Part shown: positions 6,049-11,199 of the stretch, in pieces | Numbering within the stretch: the stretch's first letter is position 1 | Layout of the letters: each line of letters begins with the position of its first letter | DNA from: DASPKX01 sp035627835 | Lineage (GTDB): Bacteria; Verrucomicrobiota; Verrucomicrobiia; Limisphaerales; SXQI01 | Direction of reading: 5' to 3' | DNA length: 11,199 nt | Assembly: GCA_035627835.1 (NCBI GenBank) | Contig: DASPKX010000122.1 | Span: forward strand, 1-11,199 | Translations under genes and position numbers: made by a program | Notes under the pieces: generated by a model | Told to the model about the DNA's origin: nothing | Seen by the model: the letters and a program-made list of their open reading frames with translations, nothing else | Database searches by the model: none

Positions 6049-7250
6049 GCGCTGGGACGATCATCTTGAGCAGCCTGCGGCAGCACGCGCTTTCCACGTG
6101 GATCGCCGCTGTGTCGCTCGCGCTGGCGGCGGGGCTGCTGACGAGCATTTGGTGCATCAAGGATCAGTCGCGCGCCGCTTTTGAGAACAGCGGCGCGGGG
6201 TTTGATGCCATCCTGGCAGCGCGCGGCTCTAAACTGCAGATCGCTTTGAACAGCTTGTTCCATTTGGATGAGTCAACCGGGAACATCAACTGGAGTGATT
6301 ACGAGCAGATCCGCTCCAACGCCGCTGTGCAACTCGCCGTGCCGTTCGCTGTGGGGGACAGCTATGAAGGGTACCGCATCGTGGGGACGCTGACGAACTT
6401 CATCACCGATGTGGAATATAGGCGAGGACAGCGTTTCGAAATGCAGTCCGGGCGCGTATTCGACCAAACATTGCGCGAAGCGGTGGTGGGCAGCTTTGTC
6501 GCGGATCGGCTGGGGCTGAAGGTGGGTGACCATTTCCACCCTGCGCACGGCGTCGGCCGTGAGGCGCACGACCATGACGATGAATACCTGGTGGTGGGAA
6601 TTCTGAAGCCGTCGAACACACCGGCGGATCGCGCGATTTATATCCCAGTGGAAGGCTTGCAGCTCATGAGCGGGCATGACCCGAAAACCGCAGAGCAGAT
6701 CAGCGCGGTGTTGATCAAGTTTAAGGCGAACAGCGCGCTGGTGGGGCGGCAACTGGACAATCTGTATAACAAAGAAGGCTCACGTCTGACGCTTGTGTGG
6801 CCCATTGGCTTTGTGCTGGCGCAGTTGTTTGAGCGCATAGGCTGGTTTGATCGCGCGCTCACTCTGGTCGCAGGCATTGTGGCCTTGGTAGCGATTGGGA
6901 CGATTCTCGCGAGCATTTACAACACGATGAGCGCTCGTCGGCGGGACATCGCGATCCTTCGCGCGATTGGGGCGAGCCGGAGCAGGATTGTCACTTGGAT
7001 TGTGCTAGAAGCCGCGACTATCGGGCTGATCGGTGTCGTGCTTGGGCTTGTTGTGCATGTGGCTTTGATGGCGGGAGCCGCTTCGTTGCTGCGCGCGCAA
7101 ACGGGTGTGGTGTTGAACCCGTTCGAGTGGCACCCGATTTTAGTTGTGGCTCCGATTTCCTTGTTAGCGCTCAGCGCCCTGGCTGGATTTGCTCCTGCGC
7201 TAAAGGCCTATTGCACGGACGTGGCGGCAAATCTAACGCCGCTCTCCTGA
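6045..7250 (+). CDS. FtsX/MacB-type ABC transporter permease with His-rich extracytoplasmic loop
   Basis: The 401-aa partner of the preceding ATPase is an inner-membrane protein. Topology is one N-terminal transmembrane helix (about 17-37), a large MacB-like extracytoplasmic domain (about 40-265), then three C-terminal helices (about 271-292, 317-345, 364-387). The FtsX-typical cytoplasmic segment RRRDIAILRAIGASRSRI (298-315) follows the second helix. The extracytoplasmic domain holds a His/Asp cluster, GDHFHPAHG then EAHDHDDEY (161-181), with five histidines in 15 residues, suggestive of metal binding. Similar ATPase/permease pairs belong to Zn-linked ZrgBC-like systems, but the DUF2796 binding protein of those systems is absent here, so that link is inference. 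The ATG at 6045 is chosen from the 4-bp overlap and an AGGAG at 6029-6033; a longer in-frame reading from 5925 lies within the ATPase gene. Confidence 0.92.
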   Translation: MSAGTIILSSLRQHALSTWIAAVSLALAAGLLTSIWCIKDQSRAAFENSGAGFDAILAARGSKLQIALNSLFHLDESTGNINWSDYEQIRSNAAVQLAVPFAVGDSYEGYRIVGTLTNFITDVEYRRGQRFEMQSGRVFDQTLREAVVGSFVADRLGLKVGDHFHPAHGVGREAHDHDDEYLVVGILKPSNTPADRAIYIPVEGLQLMSGHDPKTAEQISAVLIKFKANSALVGRQLDNLYNKEGSRLTLVWPIGFVLAQLFERIGWFDRALTLVAGIVALVAIGTILASIYNTMSARRRDIAILRAIGASRSRIVTWIVLEAATIGLIGVVLGLVVHVALMAGAASLLRAQTGVVLNPFEWHPILVVAPISLLALSALAGFAPALKAYCTDVAANLTPLS

Positions 7251-7362
7251 AGCGCGTTGTGGCAGAAGCGCTTGGCTAAAGGGTTAGCTGTCAGCGAAGA
7301 GCAGCGGGTTGCGCGGAAGGTTCATACCTTGCGCAGAATAGCGCATGCACCCTCCGAAAGTT

Positions 7363-7390
7363 TTGACCAGCGCAACTGAACTGCTAGATT
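7363..7390 (+). promoter_or_regulatory. Candidate sigma-70-type promoter for the prepilin-like gene
   Basis: TTGACC (7363-7368) and TAGATT (7385-7390) are separated by 16 bp and lie 25 nt before the ATG at 7416, with AGAGGA as Shine-Dalgarno at 7405-7410. This is the best promoter match seen in the window and fits a monocistronic gene. The rest of the 7251-7415 gap holds only a weak AAGCGC/GCGCTT inverted repeat just after the permease stop. Confidence 0.45.
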
Positions 7391-7415
7391 TGCACTATCC
7401 CCACAGAGGAATGTT

Positions 7416-8237
7416 ATGCGCGCTTTAAATGGAACTGCTGCTTCTCGCCCGCTCCGTGCTGGGTTCACTCTGATTGAATTGTTGGTCGTGATTGCGATCA
7501 TTGCGATCCTGGCGAGCATGCTCCTGCCTGCGCTGAGCCGCGCAAAAGCAAAAGGGCAGCAAACTGTCTGCATCAATAACCTGAAGCAGGTCGGGCTCGC
7601 ATTTCTGCTCTACACGCCGGACAACAATGACATTTTCCCGGGCGCCGCTTCAAAAGGAGCATTCGAGCCAATGCGTGAAGATTGGATCTTCTGGAACGTG
7701 AACCGGACGACAGATCCGTTTTTCGAAAACCCCCAGAACAGCGCTATCGCGCGTTACATCGGGAACTTTTCTACAAATCTGTTCCGCTGCCCCGGTGACC
7801 AGGACGTTCTTTGGAGGGACACCCAGTTCAAGAGAACCAATCGAGACAACCCCTACCTCTATAGCTACTCGGCGGTGAGCGTCTTCGCCAATGACAACAA
7901 CCGGGGCGTGACCTCGGTTTATCGAGCCGGGACGGCGCCGAAGCATTTCAAGGAGAGCATGATTAAAAACGCCTCGGCAAAGTTCATGGTGCTGGAGGAA
8001 AACAGCAACACGAACCGGTCAACCTACATCGACGATGGGCGTTGTGTTGGGGATGGCGATTTTAACGGAAACATACTTAGCGCGCGCCATGGCGCCAAAG
8101 AGAGCGGCCGCACCCTCTTATCCAGACAGGCGTATTTAGAAAAAGGCCGCGGGACAGCAGTCTTCTGCGATGGTCACGCCGAACTGGCGAAACCAGCCCA
8201 ATGGCTCAAGCCCGAGCACTTCGATCCGACTCGTTGA
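7416..8237 (+). CDS. Prepilin-like protein with N-terminal cleavage/methylation signal and H-X-DG-type C-terminus
   Basis: The 273-aa protein has a type IV pilin/pseudopilin signal: a basic leader ending RPLRAG, cleavage predicted after Gly16, Phe17 as the methylated residue, Glu21 at mature position 5, and a hydrophobic helix (about 17-40: GFTLIELLVVIAIIAILASM). KGQQTVCINNLKQVGLAFLLY (47-67) is the conserved region after the helix in the DUF1559/H-X9-DG family expanded in Planctomycetota and Verrucomicrobiota. The C-terminus carries RHG (224-226) and CDGHAEL (251-257), the family's His/DG elements. The His-to-DG spacing is longer than nine because of an insertion of about 16 residues. The mature protein is expected to be an inner-membrane-anchored, extracytoplasmic surface or secretion-system pseudopilin. 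AGAGGA 5 nt before the ATG fixes the start. No pilus-assembly genes are nearby. Confidence 0.93.
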   Translation: MRALNGTAASRPLRAGFTLIELLVVIAIIAILASMLLPALSRAKAKGQQTVCINNLKQVGLAFLLYTPDNNDIFPGAASKGAFEPMREDWIFWNVNRTTDPFFENPQNSAIARYIGNFSTNLFRCPGDQDVLWRDTQFKRTNRDNPYLYSYSAVSVFANDNNRGVTSVYRAGTAPKHFKESMIKNASAKFMVLEENSNTNRSTYIDDGRCVGDGDFNGNILSARHGAKESGRTLLSRQAYLEKGRGTAVFCDGHAELAKPAQWLKPEHFDPTR

Positions 8238-8259
8238 CACAACTGACGCGAGGGCCGAT

Positions 8260-9099
8260 TCACCGTAAGTTCATTCGCTCACCGCAACGAAGGATCCGGA
8301 TATTTTGCCCGATGGCTTGTGCTGCATGGGCAAAGGCGTCGGGTGAGGCGGTGTTGAATTCGAACATTTCGTAGTGGCAAGGGATCACTAAGCCTGCGCC
8401 GATATCTTTTGCGAGTTGCGCGGCTTCCGGACCGTCCAGATTCCCTGCGACCCGGCGCTCAGGAGCGCGGCCATTGATCGGCAGAAGGGCAATGTCGATT
8501 TTCCAGTTTCGCAGGGTTTCGGCCATGCCTTCGTAACGGACCGTGTCGCCGCTGTGGTAAATGACCCATGGCCCCGCTTGGATGACATAGCCAAGGTGTT
8601 TGCAGCGGGCTTGTGGATCGCGATCAATCTGCTCGTGAGCGGCTGGGACGCCGTGGAATTTGAAACCACCCACCTCCACGCTTTGGCCTGCATCCAGACC
8701 AATGGGTCCTATGGCAGGCATCTTTAGTCGCTCCGCCACGAACTCGCGATTGGCCTCGGGGATCACGAACTGCAAGTTTGGATTAACCTCGAAGAGTGGC
8801 AGGAGGGTGTCAGCGTCGAGATGATCCGTGTGGTTATGGCTTGATGTGACGACGTCGATGAAATCGAGTTGCTCAGGCTGAATGACCAGCTCCGTCATGC
8901 GGACATGCGGTTTGTCCGTGGTGGCGTATTTCTTCGTGAGTGAATCGGAGAGATAGGGGTCCAGCAGCAGGTGTCGGCCTTGCCACTGGATTAGAAAGCC
9001 GCTTTGGCCGAGCCACCAGAGATGCAGATGATCGGGCTCCTGGCGGGCCTGGGCAATTTCCCGCAGCAGGGCTTCGCCTTGCAGGAGCGGCTTTATCAT
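8260..9099 (-). CDS. Metallo-beta-lactamase-fold hydrolase (UlaG-like / UPF0173-like)
   Basis: The 279-aa cytoplasmic protein has the MBL-fold metal site: SSHNHTDHLD (86-95; H88, H90, D92, H93), His155 in PAAHEQ, Asp185 in HSGDT and His242 in CHYEMF. The opening LWWLGQSGFLIQWQGRHLLLDPYLSD in outline (27-52) is characteristic of the COG2220 branch. That branch contains L-ascorbate-6-phosphate lactonase UlaG, NAPE-phospholipase D and many unassigned hydrolases. It probably hydrolyses a lactone or phosphodiester; the substrate cannot be told. The ATG at 9099 is chosen because it overlaps the upstream methyltransferase stop as ATGA (9099-9096). A reading from 9240 would add 47 residues without MBL character. 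It is the last gene of the minus-strand operon. Its stop is 22 bp from that of the convergent prepilin gene, and no terminator is visible between them. Confidence 0.93.
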   Translation of the reverse strand: MIKPLLQGEALLREIAQARQEPDHLHLWWLGQSGFLIQWQGRHLLLDPYLSDSLTKKYATTDKPHVRMTELVIQPEQLDFIDVVTSSHNHTDHLDADTLLPLFEVNPNLQFVIPEANREFVAERLKMPAIGPIGLDAGQSVEVGGFKFHGVPAAHEQIDRDPQARCKHLGYVIQAGPWVIYHSGDTVRYEGMAETLRNWKIDIALLPINGRAPERRVAGNLDGPEAAQLAKDIGAGLVIPCHYEMFEFNTASPDAFAHAAQAIGQNIRILRCGERMNLR

Positions 9100-10148
9100 G
9101 AAATTCCCAGCTCGCTGCGAACCTTGCGCGTGCCTGCGACCATGTTGGTGAGCTTCTGGCGGGAAGCCCACCGGGCGGTTTGGCTCAACCCGCAATCGGG
9201 CGCGAAGGAGAGACGATCGGCGGGCGCATGCTTCAGACACGCGTGAACGCGGTCGGCGACGTCATCGACCGTTTCGATGTAGTAGCTCTTCACGTCGATG
9301 ATGCCGACGGCGACATCTTTGCCGGTGGCAGCGATGGTTGAAAGGATCTCCAGCTCAGCGAATTCGCGGCTGGCCATTTCGAGGTGGATTTCATCCACGT
9401 TCAACTGCAGGAACGCCGGGAATAAAGGGGCATAACGTCGAAGCCCGACCGCGCGGCCTTTGTAATTGCCGAAGCAAAGGTGTGTGGAGAGATGGCATCG
9501 GCCCGCGACGCTTTCGACCGTGCGGTTGAAGATGTTCACGAAGCGGCTGGTGTCCTCCTTGTGCCCGTAACAGCTCATGGAAGGCTCATCGACCGTGATC
9601 TCGGTGCATCCGGCAGCGACAAGGCGCTCGAGTTCTGCGCGGACCAGCGGGAGCAGCGCCTGGGTCAGGGCGTAACGATCCTTATATTGCGCGTTGGGAA
9701 TAAGCCGCCCGCTGAGCGTGTACGGGCCCGGAACGCTGGCCTTCAGCGTGGCGGTCGCGCCAGCCATCCCGCCGACGATAGTTTTCAGGCGCTCAAAATC
9801 CTCCACAGCCCCAAGGCCGCGCGGAGCGCGCAACTCGCCGGTGACTCGATGCTTGCCGCGCTGGTCATGCGCGGGAGGACCGAAGCGCCGGGGTGGAGCA
9901 GATTCCAGTTCAATCCCTTCAATGAAGCCGTAGAAGGATAGATTAAAGTCGAGACGGGTTTGCTCGCCATCGGTGATCACGTCGAGGCCAGCGCGAAGCT
10001 GGTCCTGCACCGCCACCGTGACTGCGTCGTTCACCAACTCTTCACGGTCCGCTTCGCCAAAGGCGCTTAGGTGCTGAACGGCGTGCTCAAGCCAACTCGG
10101 AAAGGGGTAGCTGCCAATGACAGTGGTGCGGAGAGGGCGCGCTTGCAT
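9096..10148 (-). CDS. Core-MetE-like, cobalamin-independent methionine synthase C-terminal-type methyltransferase
   Basis: The 350-aa protein matches only the catalytic C-terminal barrel (Met_synt_2, COG0620) of MetE; full MetE is about 750 aa. It starts TTVIGSYPFP (8-17), with DVITDGEQTR (56-65) after it. All four zinc ligands expected for homocysteine-activating MetE can be placed: His223 and Cys225 in STHLCFGN, Glu257 in EIHLEMA and Cys319 in FAPDCGLSQTARW. VDEPSMS (186-192) is the usual acidic barrel strand. Zinc-thiolate activation of homocysteine or a similar thiol is therefore likely. Stand-alone core-MetE proteins in some prokaryotes take methyl groups from corrinoid proteins or unknown donors instead of methyltetrahydrofolate. 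Residues 82-115 look like a polar insertion. The gene starts 9 bp after the SIS stop and overlaps the MBL gene by 4 bp. Fold is sure; methyl donor and acceptor are not. Confidence 0.92.
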   Translation of the reverse strand: MQARPLRTTVIGSYPFPSWLEHAVQHLSAFGEADREELVNDAVTVAVQDQLRAGLDVITDGEQTRLDFNLSFYGFIEGIELESAPPRRFGPPAHDQRGKHRVTGELRAPRGLGAVEDFERLKTIVGGMAGATATLKASVPGPYTLSGRLIPNAQYKDRYALTQALLPLVRAELERLVAAGCTEITVDEPSMSCYGHKEDTSRFVNIFNRTVESVAGRCHLSTHLCFGNYKGRAVGLRRYAPLFPAFLQLNVDEIHLEMASREFAELEILSTIAATGKDVAVGIIDVKSYYIETVDDVADRVHACLKHAPADRLSFAPDCGLSQTARWASRQKLTNMVAGTRKVRSELGIS

Positions 10149-10157
10149 GGGAGTTGT

Positions 10158-10940
10158 TTAAGGTTTGCCGAGGTTGGCGTAAAGACGGGCGACGCGTTGA
10201 GCATGCTCATCGTAAGCGGCTTCAAAAAGCTCCTTCGCCCTCGCGCTTCCCACGACGGCGCCGGCGGCCAGGGCTTTGGGAGGCTGGCCCGCACGGGTTA
10301 AGCGTTCGGCGATTTCCGCCTTGAGCGTGTTGATTAGCAAGCAGCCGCCCACGGTGGAGCCGGGAGCCACGGGCATTTCCATGCCTTCGATCTGCACCAT
10401 GGCGTCACCGACGGGGGCGCCGGTGTCGAGGACGAGGTCGGCGAAATCCTGCAGTTTTTTGCCATCACTTCGTTGGCTCCGGCTCGCTTCGCTGTGCTCG
10501 CGGCTGATGATCGCGACGACGCGCAGGCCGCGATGCTTGAATTGCTCCGCCATTTCAATAGGAACGACGTTGCAACCGCTGGAAGACGCAACGAGCGCGC
10601 AATCCTCGGTGGACAAATCGAAATTGCGAAGGATCCGCTCGGCAAGGCCGGGAACGTTCTCCAGGAACATGGCCTGGCGCTGGCCATTTGGGCCGACGAC
10701 AATGTTGTGGAACGTGAGCGAGAGTTCCACGATGGGATTAAAGCCGGGGAAGGAGCCGTAGCGCGGCCACATTTCTTCCACGAGAATTCGGCTGTGGCCG
10801 GACCCGAAAAGGTGCACCAGTCGTCCTGCGAGGATGCTGGAGGAAAACCAATCCGAGGCGCGATGAATGGCTTCGCGTTGGGCTTCGACCTTGTCGATTA
10901 ATGCGCGGCAGCGCTCGAGATACCGTTGGCTTGGATCCAT
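10158..10940 (-). CDS. SIS-domain phosphosugar-binding protein (COG4821-like)
   Basis: The 260-aa cytoplasmic protein has a helical N-terminus (about 1-35) and a single SIS fold (about 36-215). HLFGSGHSRILVEEM (43-57) is the first phosphosugar-binding loop, with GSGHS typical of the COG4821 / SIS_2 group. ALVASSSGCNVVPIEMA (115-131) is the second, and VVAIISREHS (141-150) follows. The C-terminus (GSTVGGCLLINTLKAEIAE in outline, 194-212) also fits this group. Relatives bind or isomerise aldose/ketose phosphates or amino-sugar phosphates; related proteins include MurQ and GmhA. The catalytic residue here is not evident. It starts 16 bp after the ROK-family gene stop and ends 9 bp before the methyltransferase, so it is mid-operon. 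The ATG at 10940 is chosen because a longer reading to 11132 would lie inside the ROK gene. No Shine-Dalgarno was recognised. Confidence 0.9.
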   Translation of the reverse strand: MDPSQRYLERCRALIDKVEAQREAIHRASDWFSSSILAGRLVHLFGSGHSRILVEEMWPRYGSFPGFNPIVELSLTFHNIVVGPNGQRQAMFLENVPGLAERILRNFDLSTEDCALVASSSGCNVVPIEMAEQFKHRGLRVVAIISREHSEASRSQRSDGKKLQDFADLVLDTGAPVGDAMVQIEGMEMPVAPGSTVGGCLLINTLKAEIAERLTRAGQPPKALAAGAVVGSARAKELFEAAYDEHAQRVARLYANLGKP

Positions 10941-10956
10941 GAAACGGGAGCGCAGC

Positions 10957-11199
10957 TTAGATCTTGGGCTCGCCGACTGAATTGTAAGCGGCCCCGATCG
11001 CGCCGGCGTACTCGCCGAGCTGCGCGTGGATGAGTTTGGCCTGAACGCCGCCGGGACGCCACTCAAACTGATCGAGGAAGCCTTGCAGCGGCTTGAACAG
11101 ATCTTCACCCGCCGCCGCAATTCCTCCGCCAATAATCACCGCTTCGCAATCGACGATGTTGATGAACGAGGCAATCCCCGCTGCGAGGCCGCGGATCGA
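10957..11199 (-). CDS. ROK-family sugar kinase (or ROK protein), C-terminal 80 residues only
   Basis: The open frame enters from the right window edge and ends at a TAA (10959-10957). The visible peptide begins SIRGLAAGIASFINIVDCEA and continues VIIGGGIAAAGEDLF, then ends near GEYAGAIGAAYNSVGEPKI. The G-I-A-x-x-I-N-I-x-D-x-E-x-x-I-I-G-G-G pattern and the terminal G-A-I-G-A-A are diagnostic of ROK proteins, including glucokinase, N-acetylglucosamine/N-acetylmannosamine kinase and fructokinase. The ATP-binding DxGxT and zinc-binding CxCGxxGC motifs lie outside the window, so kinase and repressor forms cannot be separated directly. The adjacency to a SIS phosphosugar protein favours a sugar or amino-sugar kinase as first or early gene of the operon. 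Confidence 0.88.
   Translation of the reverse strand, partial: SIRGLAAGIASFINIVDCEAVIIGGGIAAAGEDLFKPLQGFLDQFEWRPGGVQAKLIHAQLGEYAGAIGAAYNSVGEPKI

Noticed and set aside
7248..7275. AAGCGC / GCGCTT inverted repeat right after the permease stop
   Set aside because: Only 6 bp with a 12-nt loop and no T run, so it is not convincing as an intrinsic terminator.
9100..9240. 47-residue N-terminal extension of the MBL hydrolase
   Set aside because: It lies inside the methyltransferase gene, has no MBL character, and the ATGA overlap at 9096-9099 gives a normal-length protein.

Overview
The window looks like a piece of chromosome from a PVC-group bacterium, most likely Verrucomicrobiota (Pedosphaera/Limisphaerales-like). 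This is inferred from gene content: a TIM-barrel 'PEP hydrolase' next to a secreted Dabb protein, a stand-alone prepilin-like protein of the H-X9-DG type, a COG4821-type SIS protein beside a ROK kinase, moderately high GC, and several starts without a clear Shine-Dalgarno. No rRNA, tRNA, CRISPR array, transposase or phage gene was seen. Two genes are cut by the window edges: tadA on the left and a ROK-family gene on the right.

Layout. Positions 1-99 (-) hold the first 33 codons of a probable tRNA adenosine deaminase (tadA). A strong minus-strand terminator (145-175) separates it from a two-gene minus-strand unit at 194-1470: a TIM-barrel PEP-hydrolase/Tm-1-like enzyme, then a small exported Dabb protein. 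A divergent intergenic region (1471-1623) with a 16-bp AT-rich inverted repeat leads into plus-strand genes. These are a zinc-ribbon protein with a Pro/Gln/Tyr-rich tail (1624-1938), a soluble cyclic-nucleotide-domain histidine kinase (2032-3207), mutL of the endonuclease type (3233-5137), and an ABC ATPase plus FtsX/MacB-type permease pair overlapping by 4 bp (5365-7250). A monocistronic prepilin-like gene with its own candidate promoter follows (7416-8237). It converges on a compact minus-strand operon running from the right edge to 8260: ROK family C-terminus, SIS-domain protein, core-MetE-like methyltransferase and UlaG-like metallo-beta-lactamase-fold hydrolase.

How the genes work together. 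The right-hand operon is very tightly packed (gaps of 16 and 9 bp, then a 4-bp overlap). It suggests a linked amino-sugar/phosphosugar and C1 or methyl-transfer function that is not assigned to a known pathway. The ABC pair forms one transporter or mechanotransmission module. The kinase and mutL are 25 bp apart and probably co-transcribed, an unexpected pairing.

The most interesting non-coding signal is a pair of hairpins in two separate intergenic regions (1998-2021 and 5230-5264). On the minus strand both carry the tetranucleotide GTAG immediately 5' of a GC-rich palindrome. This is the architecture of REP elements mobilised by RAYT (TnpA_REP) transposases. The second lies in a cluster of three consecutive palindromes. 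Nothing in the window amounts to a clearly new defence or catalytic system. The best leads are the REP-like elements, the four-gene metabolic operon and the orphan CNB-histidine kinase.
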